Positions 18,879 through 28,819 of a DNA stretch of 64,000 nt are shown in pieces. The notes under the pieces were generated by a model that did not search any database, had not been told where the DNA came from, and saw nothing but the letters and a program-made list of their open reading frames with translations. How positions within the stretch are numbered: position 1 is the stretch's first letter; each line of letters begins with the position of its first letter. This stretch comes from Paenibacillus sp. N3.4. GTDB taxonomy: Bacteria > Bacillota > Bacilli > Paenibacillales > NBRC-103111. Position numbers and translations under genes: made by a program. The stretch is taken from the NCBI RefSeq assembly GCF_008017805.1, contig NZ_VRTT01000012.1, forward strand, positions 58,324 through 122,323. The letters run 5' to 3'.

Positions 18879-20441
18879 ATGGAAACTAAAAAAAGTGAAC
18901 TCGTAAGCATAATGCCTTATTTGATTACCATTATTTTTGTCGTCGTATTGACCGCCTGCCTAAAAGTCGTTGGTTCCGCATTCGATTTGGTGAATATTGT
19001 CTTACTCTATTTATTTCCGGTTCTTTTCAGTGCGGTTCGATGGGGAAAAGGGCCCTCTTTTCTAGCTGCCGGTTTAGGGATGATTATTTTCGATTTCTTT
19101 TTTGTGCCTCCTGTTTTTAGCCTCACCGTTTCGGATTTGCGATACCTGATCTCCTTTATTGTCTTTTTATCCGTTGCGGGACTGACAGCAAGCTTGGCTT
19201 CTAAATTACGAAGACAAATTCGCCAAGCCGAGCAAAAAGAAGCAAGCACAGCAGCCTTATATGCGTTAAGCCGCAAGATAACGGCGATTTCGGATGTAGA
19301 TGCTTTGCTTCAGCAGGTGTTGCAGCATATTTCAGAAATGTTGGATGCCAAAACCGCTATCGTTCTGCCCAATCTTATGGGGGAACAGCGCATCGAGGTA
19401 TATCCCAAGGAGGATTCTGATTGGGCCAAGGATGAAGCCCACCTCTCTATCTCCTCTTGGGTTTATAAACATAATACGAGTGCAGGGCGCGGCACGCAGT
19501 CATTACGTGAATCTTCCAATTTGTACATTCCATTGGACACTGACCATCAAGTGCATGGTGTATTCGTTGTTGATGTCGGGCAAAGAAGTATGGCGGATAT
19601 GCCCGAGCTGATTCGGATCATCGAAGCGCTCTCGGATCTTGTGGCCGTTGCCATATCTCGCGTAAAGCTTGCGGATGAAGCCAAGGTAGCGCAATTGACG
19701 GCAGAATCCGAAAAGCTGCGAACAGCGCTGTTGGACTCCCTTTCACATGAGTTGCGAACGCCGCTTGCGGCTATTATTGGTTCTGTGACGGGACTTCTGG
19801 AAAGCGAGGCTATTTTTAGCCCTGAAGACCGTCGTGAACTGCTGCTAACGATTCGTGAGGGAGCCACGCGGATGAACAGATTGGTAGGTAATTTGCTAGG
19901 TATGGTTCGTATCGAAAGCGGGATGATGCGTCTTAACAGGCAGTGGTGCGGGATAGAGGATGTTGTGGGTGTAGCGCTTGTTCAATTGAGGGATGCTTTA
20001 CAACAGCGGAAAGTAACCATACATATACCGCCTGAACTGCCCTCTGTTTCACTGGACGACGTTCTGATCGAACAAGTGCTGATCAATATTATTAGCAATG
20101 CGATTAAGTATTCCCCTGTGGGAAGTGAAATCGCGATTGAAGCGCGGCATGACGGCGACAGACTGGAACTATGGATTAAAGATGAAGGAACAGGCATCGC
20201 GTCAGCCGATAGAGCGCGCGTTTTCGAGAAGTTTTATCGGGGAGAAGCTACGAAGCATATACCGGGAACAGGACTCGGTTTGGCTATTTGCAAAAGTATT
20301 GTAGAAGCTCATGGCGGTCGTATTACGGCAATCCCTAATGAAGGTAAGGGAACGATCATGATTTTGAGTTTTCCTTTACAATTCGCTGAGAAGGACGGTA
20401 ATGGCAATGACAGCTTCAGGAGCGAAAATTTTAATTATTGA
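18879..20441 (+). CDS. Membrane sensor histidine kinase (KdpD C-terminal half)
   Basis: 520 residues. Order: DUF4118-type four-span membrane region (about 10-110, with LFPVLFSAVRWGKGPS and FDFFFVPP typical of KdpD), GAF domain (about 130-270), HisKA dimerisation domain with phospho-acceptor His in SLSHELRTPL (about residue 290), then HATPase with N box INIISNAIKYS, G1 DEGTGI and G2 GTGLGLAI. It phosphorylates KdpE. The gene overlaps kdpE by 41 bp. It represents the output half of KdpD as a separate polypeptide. Confidence 0.92.
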   Translation: METKKSELVSIMPYLITIIFVVVLTACLKVVGSAFDLVNIVLLYLFPVLFSAVRWGKGPSFLAAGLGMIIFDFFFVPPVFSLTVSDLRYLISFIVFLSVAGLTASLASKLRRQIRQAEQKEASTAALYALSRKITAISDVDALLQQVLQHISEMLDAKTAIVLPNLMGEQRIEVYPKEDSDWAKDEAHLSISSWVYKHNTSAGRGTQSLRESSNLYIPLDTDHQVHGVFVVDVGQRSMADMPELIRIIEALSDLVAVAISRVKLADEAKVAQLTAESEKLRTALLDSLSHELRTPLAAIIGSVTGLLESEAIFSPEDRRELLLTIREGATRMNRLVGNLLGMVRIESGMMRLNRQWCGIEDVVGVALVQLRDALQQRKVTIHIPPELPSVSLDDVLIEQVLINIISNAIKYSPVGSEIAIEARHDGDRLELWIKDEGTGIASADRARVFEKFYRGEATKHIPGTGLGLAICKSIVEAHGGRITAIPNEGKGTIMILSFPLQFAEKDGNGNDSFRSENFNY

Positions 20442-21101
20442 TGACGAACCGCAAATACGCAAATTATTACGCGTTACGTTGAACGCCCACGGATTTGAAG
20501 CCATTGAAGCATCAACAGGACAAGACGGATTATTGCAGGCTGCGATGATACGGCCCGATCTTGTTGTGTTGGATTTGGGACTGCCGGATCTAACGGGGAT
20601 GGAGGTTCTTCAGAAGCTTCGTGAATGGTCGCAGGTCCCCATCATTATTTTAACGGCTCAAGATCAAGAGAAAGACAAGGTTGCCGCTTTGGACCAAGGT
20701 GCCGATGATTATGTGACCAAACCCTTCGGTATGGGGGAGTTTATGGCTCGTATGCGGGTTGCCTTGCGGCATGTGGCGAAGACACAAGATGAACCGGTGC
20801 TAAAGCTTGGCGATTTAGTGATTGACTTAGCCGGGCGTCAGGTTGAACTTCAGGGCGAGAAGCTTAAATTGACGCCGACTGAATATGAGTTGTTAAAGGT
20901 GTTAGCGCTCAATGCCGGTCGTGTGATGACGCATCGCCAACTGCTGAAGCAAGTATGGGGCGCCAACAGTATGAATCAGATAGTCAATATCTGAGGGTGT
21001 ATGTTGGCCACCTGAGAAAAAAGATCGAAGAGGATCTAACCCGCCCTCGTTATATTCTGACAGAGCCGGGGATCGGGTACCGCTTTGCCTATCAAGAATA
21101 G
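20401..21101 (+). pseudogene. kdpE: Response regulator KdpE, frame broken in the DNA-binding domain
   Basis: OmpR-type regulator that activates kdpFABC. Receiver domain with acidic pocket DDE, phospho-acceptor in VVLDLGLPDL and TKPFG; then the winged-helix domain. The annotated frame stops at 20994 (NSMNQIVNI). The other frame gives the expected end: QQYESDSQYLRVYVGHLRKK and then TEPGIGYRF, stop at 21101. The change of frame lies at 20957-20968, beside a GGGG run and GGCGCC; either one base lost or two gained restores a product of about 232 residues. All domain motifs are present once joined, so it is probably intact in the cell. Confidence 0.9.
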
Positions 21102-21128
21102 GCATCGGATTAAAGGGAACTACGTTCT

Positions 21129-21959
21129 TCAAATTTGTTTCAGAAAACCATGCGCGATATTAAGATCGGAAGGCATAAATCGGCTGGCGCCTGATCGAAT
21201 TAGTCCGGCCAGAACGATACAATTAGAGGCTAACGCACCGTGCATCCAATGGGGGTCAAAGGGAGATTGCGCCTCTAATGCGGTCATCTCCATCCCAGCC
21301 AATCGTTCAGTAAGTGCAATGAGGTCTCCACGTTGGCAGTAAAGATCTTCTTCGAGCTCGATATTGAAGTGGCGGAGAAACGTTTTCTCACCGCCTGTAT
21401 AGGCGAACGTATTCAATGAAGGTGGCATGCGTGAGGTGACCCATTTGACACATAGGGATACCTGTCTTTTGTTCGGAGCTTTAAGCAAACCGAACTGTTG
21501 ATTCAGATCGGATATTCCGAAAGGAAGAAAATAAGGAACCTCACTTGTTCTTGTGATGATTTGAATGCTTCCGCCGCCAATATTCATCACATCCAGTTCA
21601 ACCGGGATATCGGAGTCGGCAATCGTTCGCATCAGCAGTTCCGCCTCTTCTTTTTGGCTGATGGTTCTGTATGCGATCCGCAAATTATTACATACTTCAT
21701 TCATATGTTCAGATAAGAGCGGGGATCTTCGCATTGCTTCTGTACCGATGGCTTCAATGGCCCCCTGCTCTAGCTCCTCGATGAAAGGACTCTGAGTGGA
21801 CAGTAAGTACTTTAATTTACCTTCGATATCGGGGAGATTTACTTCACTTTCGAGAAGCTCCCACGTGGCTACATCGACTTGCTCGATCTGGTTGTCACAT
21901 CTTCGAAATACTTTGGCGCTATGGCTGCCCAAGTCCAAAATTAATTTATTGCTGTACAT
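21129..21959 (-). CDS. Ppx/GppA-family phosphatase-like protein
   Basis: 276 residues of the actin-like ATPase fold used by exopolyphosphatases and pppGpp phosphatases: LDLGSHSAK phosphate loop 1 near residue 8, GTEAMRRSP (about 70-78), and the second phosphate loop MNIGGGSIQI (about 125-134), with a Glu-rich stretch SQKEEAELL before it. Ppx proteins have 300-510 residues, so this is a short form without the C-terminal HD-like region. Converges with kdpE (27 bp between them). Substrate (polyphosphate or pppGpp) cannot be decided from the sequence. Confidence 0.8.
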   Translation of the reverse strand: MYSNKLILDLGSHSAKVFRRCDNQIEQVDVATWELLESEVNLPDIEGKLKYLLSTQSPFIEELEQGAIEAIGTEAMRRSPLLSEHMNEVCNNLRIAYRTISQKEEAELLMRTIADSDIPVELDVMNIGGGSIQIITRTSEVPYFLPFGISDLNQQFGLLKAPNKRQVSLCVKWVTSRMPPSLNTFAYTGGEKTFLRHFNIELEEDLYCQRGDLIALTERLAGMEMTALEAQSPFDPHWMHGALASNCIVLAGLIRSGASRFMPSDLNIAHGFLKQI

Positions 21960-22153
21960 TAATGATCCCTCTTTTGTGGTTTATTTTTGGAATTCTTATC
22001 TTGAAGTTTAATTTCCATATGATGCATAAAATAATAATATTTGTGTCTTCGGAAGGTATCAGAAAATCAATGTTAAAGTATAAATGTTTGCTATGTCAAC
22101 CAATATTTACTAATTAAGATGTTCATGACATGCATTCGATATCGTTCATCAAA

Positions 22154-22192
22154 ATACGCCGTTTTCCGACATTGGAGCAACCGGCGTATTTC
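22154..22192. repeat. Inverted repeat downstream of the orphan response regulator
   Basis: AAATACGCCG and CGGCGTATTT, 10-bp arms around about 20 bases. It lies just past the terminator of the minus-strand regulator gene and may be a second terminator or an operator. Confidence 0.45.
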
Positions 22193-22202
22193 GTATAAAA
22201 AC

Positions 22203-22241
22203 AAAAAAAACCATCAGAGTCTGGTCCTCTGACGGTCCGTT
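22203..22241 (-). terminator. Rho-independent terminator of the OmpR-type regulator gene
   Basis: On the minus strand: stem ACCGTCAGAG / CTCTGATGGT with a 7-base loop and a run of eight T, immediately after the stop codon at 22242. Confidence 0.88.
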
Positions 22242-22943
22242 TTATAAGACGAATTTATAACCCACACCCCACACAGTTCGAATATATTTGGGTTCTTTTG
22301 GATTGACCTCGATCTTTCTTCTTAGATTTGTAATATGGACATCAATAGCACGATCGTTAATGAAGGAATCGAAGCCACGCAAGGCATTGATGAGATCTTC
22401 ACGGCGGTAGACTCTTTCCGGGTGTTCATATAACAAACGAATAAGTTCAAACTCGGAGAAGGTCATCTCAATGGGCTCACCCCGTACATAAAGTATTCTT
22501 TTCTCGAGATTAATGTCAAAATCAACCGACTGCGCAGCTTCCGTAAAAAGCGGGGACGGAAGACCTTCCGTGGAATAGGTTTGCTTGAAACGACGAAGGA
22601 GCGCTTGGATGCGGGCTTTCATTTCATGCATGCTAAACGGCTTGGTTAAATAATCATCCGCGCCTACGGTGAAGGCTTCAATTTTCTCGCTAACCTCGGA
22701 GTTGGAAGAAATGATAATAATAGGAACCTGTGTCACTCTACGCAGCGAATTACAAAGTTCAGTGCCATCGTAGTCAGGAAGAATGAGATCCAGAAGAATA
22801 AGCTCCGGGTTGAAATCGCGCAAAGCTGCGAGGCCATCCTGTCCATTCAGGGTTCTTAGAACGAAGAATCCTTCCTCTTTTAAGTACATACAGATCATTC
22901 CACCGATGATATCATCGTCTTCAATTAATAGAATTTTGTCCAT
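22242..22943 (-). CDS. OmpR/PhoB-family response regulator (orphan)
   Basis: 233 residues. Start at MDKILLIEDDD, preceded by GGGGGAG; a longer frame to 22991 lacks a ribosome binding site. Receiver domain: acidic pocket at 9-11, phospho-acceptor Asp52 in LLDLILPD, Lys in YLTKPFS (about 102). Winged helix: FSEFELIRLLYEHP, RAIDVHITNLRRKIE and the end RTVWGVGYKF. No histidine kinase gene lies next to it; the nearest kinase is the hybrid enzyme at 24.6 kb. Target genes unknown. Confidence 0.92.
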   Translation of the reverse strand: MDKILLIEDDDIIGGMICMYLKEEGFFVLRTLNGQDGLAALRDFNPELILLDLILPDYDGTELCNSLRRVTQVPIIIISSNSEVSEKIEAFTVGADDYLTKPFSMHEMKARIQALLRRFKQTYSTEGLPSPLFTEAAQSVDFDINLEKRILYVRGEPIEMTFSEFELIRLLYEHPERVYRREDLINALRGFDSFINDRAIDVHITNLRRKIEVNPKEPKYIRTVWGVGYKFVL

Positions 22944-23322
22944 GCTTATCTCCCCCAAATCATAATAGCCAATCAGGTTCTCGCACAACAAACCGAGGAG
23001 ATGCTAACAATTTGCTCATAATTCTATTATACGGTGTCGAAATTTAAGAGTAAATCGCTTTAATTGATATATTTTCTAATATTTTCTTTTAAAATGTTAG
23101 TAAAATATTAGTGAATCGGGCTAGGCGTATTAATAGATTTTCACTAAGTAACCTAATAACTGGAAAGTATAATGGGAGAACAGGTAAACAACGACGTGAG
23201 GAATAAACAGAATAGGATTCGAATTTTATCGAAACCCGTGCATCCATGGAATCGATAAATCAATGCGGAACTTTTTGGTGTGATTGATTTTTTGATGCAG
23301 GGGTAAAGGTGGTTATGATGGA
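22944..23322. promoter_or_regulatory. Divergent intergenic region with two hairpins
   Basis: AT-rich region between two divergent regulators, no gene. Inverted repeat CTAATATTTT (23076-23085) / AAAATATTAG (23102-23111). A nested hairpin at 23239-23299 (TGCATC/GATGCA outside, AAATCAAT/ATTGATTT inside) ends a few bases before the AAAGGTGG ribosome binding site of the EAL gene and would form in its leader RNA. It does not match the GEMM c-di-GMP riboswitch consensus. Confidence 0.5.
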
Positions 23323-24599
23323 ATGGGTCTATTAGACAGGTACGGGGTCATGGTTGTGAACGGAGCAAGTTCAGTAGATGAAGGGATAGAAACTATATTT
23401 GAGCAGGATCGTGCGTTTATTACAACAGGCGTGGTGAAGAATGGATGTGCCCTGTTGGACTGTATGTTGGCATGTAAGCCGGATTTGGTCATTATTGATT
23501 TAGAAATGCCGGATTCAAAGGGACTTATCGCACTTCAAAAGATCATGAATCATAATCCTGTTCCTGTCATCGTGCTTGGTACGCACACTCCCGAAGGATC
23601 GATGCAGACGATTCAAGCTATGCGCATAGGTGCTGCCGATTATTTTCATAAGGAAGTTCTTTTTCAAGGGTCTAATCGTGAGGCAATGGTGTCTTATTTT
23701 TTGGAGCGCTGTCAGCTTGCTGTTCAGACAGGGCTTCAAGGCAAACATGAAGTGACACTTCATGCTCTGTACAGAAATGATAGGTTGCTTGATACATCTT
23801 ATCAGGATAGACCTGAATTGTTTCAAAAGCGGATGGAAATCGAGTTTCATTTACGCAAAGGCATTAAGAATGGTGAATTTCATCTTGTTTATCAGCCAGT
23901 GGTTGATGTTTATACGAATCAAATTGTAGGTCTGGAGAGCCTAATACGTTGGAAAAGCCCTTATCTTGGTCATGTAGCGCCTTCGGAGTTCATTCCCATT
24001 GCCGAAGAATCAGGACTCATACATAACATTGGTGAGTGGGTATTGAACGAAGCATGCAGGCAGAATATGAAGTGGCAAGAGGCTGGACTGCGAGATTGTT
24101 TGTAGCTGTCAATTTATCCAGACGGCAGTTTAATGATCGAGGGCTTAGCCGGATGATTCAGCAGATATTGGAAGACGTAGGACTGCATCCGCAATATTTG
24201 GAGCTGGAAATTACCGAAAGTATGAGTATGGACGTTCAAATTGCATCCGACGCACTGAATCAACTGAAGAAGCTAGGGGTACGCGTAGCGATGGACGATT
24301 TCGGAACGGGGTACAGCTCATTAGGCTACCTAAAAGATTTCCCTATTGATAAGATGAAAATCGATCAATCTTTTATCAAAGGCTTGAAGCATCGTCAGGT
24401 GAATGCCGCTATAGTGAATACGATGATTGCGATGGCTAACAATTTAAATTTACTTGTTGTAGCGGAAGGTGTAGAAACGGAGGAAGAGCTTCAAGTGCTC
24501 CGTGAGTGTGGCTGCCGATTCGTCCAAGGCTATTTCTTCAGTCCTCCGGTTGAGGCTAAGCGCGTCGAGGAGATGCTGCATTTAGTTGCAGTGAAATAA
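23323..24599 (+). pseudogene. Receiver-EAL protein (c-di-GMP phosphodiesterase), single frameshift
   Basis: Predicted to hydrolyse the second messenger c-di-GMP. Joined length about 425 residues. Receiver-like domain (1-125) resembling CheB: PDLVIIDLEMPDSKGL keeps the phospho-acceptor Asp, but the N-terminal acidic pair is missing (GVMVVNGAS), so normal Mg-dependent phosphorylation is doubtful. EAL domain (about 175-420): QPVVD, GLESLIRW (Glu kept, ESL instead of EAL), NLSRRQF, ELEITES, DDFGTGYSSL, KIDQSFI, EGVET and QGYFFSPP, all catalytic residues present. The frame changes at about 24091-24096 (AGLR then LFVAVNLS); one base lost explains it. The hybrid kinase follows 37 bp on and may act on it. 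Confidence 0.88.
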
Positions 24600-24636
24600 C
24601 AAACCTAAGAACCAAATCGAGTAGTGACTTTTCTAT

Positions 24637-27600
24637 ATGTACATCGTAAGATACAGTTGTAACCCTGCACAAAAAGTCGAATGTAGGCTGGTGGTTCATC
24701 TGCTGCGTGATTTAATAACGAATTTTACAATCATTACGGTATTTGTGTTATTTGTTGAGCAATTTTTCATTATAACTCGATTAGACCAGAAGCCCACTTG
24801 GTTATACAGAATCTATGTCGGTCTTTCACATGGCGCTCTTGTCATTCTTTTATTGCAATTTAGCGTCCAGATTGAGGAACATGTAAGCCTAAACTTCGTG
24901 GAGTAGCCTTGCTGCTTTCTGCCTATCTGGGAGGCTTTATTTCGTTATCCATAACGTTCATATTCTTATGGGTCGGACGATTCATCATGGAAGGTTCCGT
25001 TCAGATTCCACAACTCTTGATTGGACTGGTGGCGATATCGGGAACCGGTATCATATTTTCAAAAACGCGCTCATATTGGCTGAAATGGCTCTATGGGGAA
25101 GCGTTTTTCTTTATATTTTATTATTCGATGATTTGGCTTATTTACGGCACATCCTTGTCTGTTATATGGAAGTATATCGGTTATCAATCGATTTGTGTCT
25201 TTTTTATAGCGTGTTTTCTTCGTTACTTGGTTCGAAATCGCGAGTACAAGCAGAAGATTCATCAGGTAGAGCGAGAAATGATCGATATGCTGCGTTTGCA
25301 GCCGGGGTTTACTTTTAAACTCCATAAATATCGCGATCAGTATACGTACATCTTAATTGAAGGACAATTGTTGCATGAGCTGGGACTTAGACCTAGTCAA
25401 TTCATAGGCAAATCTATGAACGAAATCACGGTAATCAGTAAGCAGCATGCGGAGCTTCTTCAGCAGCATTATGATAAGGCTTGGGAGGGGGAACGTGTCA
25501 CTTATGAATCCGATTTTACCGGACGCAGTTTGCATGTGACTCTTCAGCCTATTTATAAATATGGTTCTGTTAATGAAGTTATCGGCTCTGTTTTGGACAT
25601 GACGGAGCATATAGCAGCTCAATCCAAAGCAAGAGTACGGGACGAACAATATCGGACGCTTGTGGAAAACTCGGAAGACTTCATCTTCAGATTTCGGTTG
25701 GACGGCAGCATTTCCTCAGCGAATCAGAAATTTTGTCGGACGTATCAGCTGACGTTTGAGCAGGTAAGGGGACGCCGCTTCACGGATGTGGTCTGGCTGG
25801 AGGAGCCCGAGAGCTGGCAGGAGGCTTTCGGTCTAACGATCAACAGGCAGAAGACGCAGAAGTTTGAGCTGAATTTGCAGTCGCCCGAGGGTAGCGATCA
25901 TGTGTATAATGTCACGCTTTCCCCGCTTTTTAATGAAGAGAAGACGGATATTACAGGTGTAACTGGGACGATACACGATATCACAGATATCAAAAAACGA
26001 AAGGAAGCCGATGAAGCCAACAGGGCCAAAAGCCAGTTTCTTGCCCGAATGAGCCATGAAATACGGACACCTTTAAACGGAATCATCGGGTTAACCTCGC
26101 TGCTGCAAAGAACAGATGTGACAGAAACCCAGAAGGAATATTTGAACAAAATTGGCTCCTCCTCCACGATCCTACTGGCGACCATTAACGATATTCTGGA
26201 TTTTTCGAAAATTGAAGCGGATAAAATTGTCATGGAGAACGTGGATTTTTCTCTGGCATCATCACTCCAAAGAGTGGCCGATCTGGCTAGTGTGAGTGTG
26301 GGTAGGAAGCAATTGGATATCATGTTAGATACATCAGAGGATTTACCGACTTTGGTGAATGGGGATCCATTCCGCTTAGAGCAAGTGCTCATTAATTTGG
26401 CAAATAATGCGATTAAGTTTACTGAACAAGGATACTTTCTAATCAAGGTTCAGCTTGAGGAGTATGTGGATGAGGGGGTTGTTGTTTCCTTTCGTCTGGA
26501 GGATACGGGCATCGGTATTTCCGAGGAGCAGATGTCCCATCTGTTCCGTCCTTTTACCCAAGCAGATACATCAACAAGCCGGAAATACGGAGGAACAGGT
26601 TTAGGGCTAGTGATTTGTCAGAACCTGGTGCATGCTATGGGTGGTGATCTGCAAGTGGATAGTACGCTTGGCCAAGGAACCCGCTTTTATTTCAGTTTAA
26701 TGTTTGGGCGTGTTGGGCTAGTAGGGCAAGAAACACATCCATCGCCTGATGTTTTAAGACTGCTGCAAGGGAACAATCGTGCTCTCTTAGTGGAAGACCA
26801 TCCAGTTGTAGGTCAGCATTTAATGGAACTGCTTAGCTCCTTTGGGCTGCAAGTAGATATGGTTTCCTCCTTATCGCAATTATTTAGCAGGATTGAAAGC
26901 CAGTCTGAGTCAGAGAACATAGCGGGACCTAATTACGTGTTTCTGGATATGCAAATGGAACAAATAAATGAGCTTCCCTCATGGAATCGTTTAATGAGTT
27001 CGTTAGACCGCACATTTACTAAAGTGATTGCGTTTACAACCCTTGCATGCAGGGAAGAAGCTCTCCAGTTTCCAAAGGAACTAAGAGCGGACGTCGTGCT
27101 GACGAAACCGATCAGTAGATTGACTTTACAGCATGCTATTCAAGCCCTGCAGCAGGATGCTCAAGGGCTAACGGAAGCGGTAGAGATGGAGATCACATCG
27201 TCGATGAAGCCAACTGTTCCATCTGGGAGCTTGGGGTACGTACTGGTGGCTGAGGATAATGACATTAATCAGCTTGTCATTACTAGTCTTCTTGAACGTC
27301 TGGGTTACCAACCGATTATCGCCCAAAATGGGTGTGAAGTTCTGGAAGTTTATAACCAGCATCCTTGGGAGCTTATCTTCATGGATCTTCATATGCCGGT
27401 AATGGATGGCTATGAAACGACAAAGAAGTTAAGGCAGCATAAATCCATGAACAGCATCCCGATCATAGCGCTTACGGCCAATGTCCTGATGCAAGATCAA
27501 GCCGAGGCACTCAAGCTTGGTCTAAATGATATTCTAATTAAACCCGTTGACGAGAAACAGCTTTCCGATATGATAGCGAAGTGGAAGGATTTAAACCTGT

Positions 27601-27938
27601 TCTATGAAATAGAGGGTCTAGACACACGAAAGGTATTGCAAAATATCGATGGTAAAATTCACATTTTCCAATATATGATGGTGAAATTTAAGCTGGATTA
27701 TGGGGAGTTTGCTAAGTTAGCGGCATCACTCATCGAAAAGCAGGATATGGTTATTGTCCGCCGCATGGTTCATACGCTGAAAGGAATCGCGGCGAATTTT
27801 TACGCACAATCATTGCTCGCGGCTGTCCGTGTCTTAGAAGAGGAGTTAGGAAGCGATACGCAGCATGACTTGCATAATGAGCAACTTATCCGTATTCAAA
27901 GTGAAATTGATAGGATTTTACGCTCGATGTCGTTCTAA
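24637..27938 (+). CDS. Hybrid sensor histidine kinase with two receivers and Hpt, N-terminal frameshift
   Basis: About 1100 residues if the frames 24637-24906 and 24909-27938 are joined; a T seems lost at 24904 (GAGTAGCC for GAGTTAGCC). Order: LytS-like 5TM membrane sensor (about 15-200), two PAS domains (about 230-345 and 350-470), HisKA with MSHEIRTPLNG, HATPase (NNAIKF, DTGIGI, GGTGLGL), a weak receiver (about 705-830), a full receiver (VAEDNDIN, Asp in FMDLHMPVMDG, about 870-985) and a C-terminal Hpt domain with VHTLKGIAANF. This is a complete His-Asp-His phosphorelay in one chain. The second frame alone begins at a TTG without a ribosome binding site. The start may also be the GTG at 24691. 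Confidence 0.9.
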
Positions 27939-28046
27939 GCTGCACAGAGAAGAGCTATTGGCAGGAGGTTGGATTGCTCCGCGCGCAACTTATTCCATTA
28001 CACAACGTTTAATTGCAAGTTGTATGAAAAATAAGGAGGTTATCGC

Positions 28047-28250
28047 ATGGCAAATTCATCGTATAATCCGTTTGAGGACAAAACCTTGCATACGACTGAA
28101 AGACGAACCGAGCCGGATATGGCAGCTGACAGAACTGCTTTTAATGATGTGATACGTCATGGGGATATTGTGCAAGGGTTTCAAACCGCTAAGCGGAACA
28201 GTCAATATCCAAAGTGGTATCAGAATCCTCAGAGGATTTTGGCGATGTAG
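28047..28250 (+). CDS. Small hypothetical protein (67 residues)
   Basis: Start well supported by AAGGAGG seven bases before the ATG. Hydrophilic, no membrane span, with an Asp/Arg-rich middle (ERRTEPDMAADRTAFND) and an aromatic end (YPKWYQNPQRIL). No family recognised. It converges with the DUF5658-like gene, overlapping its end by 22 bp, which could act as a shared terminator region. Confidence 0.6.
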   Translation: MANSSYNPFEDKTLHTTERRTEPDMAADRTAFNDVIRHGDIVQGFQTAKRNSQYPKWYQNPQRILAM

Positions 28251-28564
28251 GTCCATCCATACGATAGCCAAATGAGATGATACACATTCACGGCGCCATA
28301 GAGCAAAACAGTCAGAGCGAGACACGGCTTGACCCATAGACGGGTGCGGATTCTCGGATATAGGATCATAAGCAACAAGGGAAGTGCCAGCTTCACAGCG
28401 TAATACCCTCCGGTATTCCACTCGTAGATGTGCCGAATAAGAGGGTTCATTTCTTCAATAAGATGCAAATGCAGACCAACGTCTGTGAATATCGCATCCC
28501 CAAGACATAGAATCAGCAGACTAATAAGAGCTTTGCTCAGAAATAAAGGGCTGATGGCTTTCAT
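28229..28564 (-). CDS. DUF5658-like membrane protein
   Basis: 111 residues with three to four membrane spans. Family features: an acidic span start LGDAIFTDVGLHLH, the EEMNPLIRHI segment after the first loop and a basic loop PRIRTRL. Proteins of this type are uncharacterised. The gene reads toward the 67-residue gene and is divergent from the Na+/H+ antiporter; the palindrome at 28623 lies upstream of it. Confidence 0.65.
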   Translation of the reverse strand: MKAISPLFLSKALISLLILCLGDAIFTDVGLHLHLIEEMNPLIRHIYEWNTGGYYAVKLALPLLLMILYPRIRTRLWVKPCLALTVLLYGAVNVYHLIWLSYGWTYIAKIL

Positions 28565-28622
28565 TCATGATATTCCTCACTTTCAATTCCAACGAGAGAG
28601 GGGATAGTTGCTTTTAATTAAA

Positions 28623-28639
28623 TGATACATAATGTATCA
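28623..28639. promoter_or_regulatory. Perfect palindrome TGATACATAATGTATCA, likely operator
   Basis: 17-bp palindrome with one central base, flanked by AT-rich arms TTTAATT and AATTAAA that extend the symmetry. It is 58 bp upstream of the DUF5658-like gene and about 180 bp before the antiporter gene. The ATGT/ACAT half sites resemble those of PadR- or MarR-type repressors; the binding protein is not known. Confidence 0.5.
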
Positions 28640-28710
28640 AATTAAAGCAACTGTTTACCTGTTGAAAACATCAAATTAGGCAAGAAAATGGTATAAATGG
28701 GTACTATAAG

Positions 28711-28766
28711 ATTAAAGCCACGCTGTTCTCAGGACTTAATCTGTGTCCAGGGGGCTTTTTTATTTT
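28711..28766 (+). terminator. Hairpin with T run in front of the antiporter gene
   Basis: AAAGCC ... GGCTTTTTTA with an inner GGAC/GTCC stem. The T run after it looks like a terminator; since no plus-strand gene ends here it may be a leader attenuator for the antiporter gene. Confidence 0.4.
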
Positions 28767-28819
28767 GGGGAACGTTTGAATTATAATAAAGAAAAGATTG
28801 TCATTGACATGAGGGGTGT

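Noticed and set aside
18872..18882. KdpD split caused by a sequencing error
   Set aside because: Stops occur in both frames at the junction and no homopolymer change joins them cleanly, so a true gene boundary is more likely, though not proven.
23112..23322. GEMM c-di-GMP riboswitch before the EAL gene
   Set aside because: The leader folds, but the conserved GEMM loop and receptor motifs are absent.
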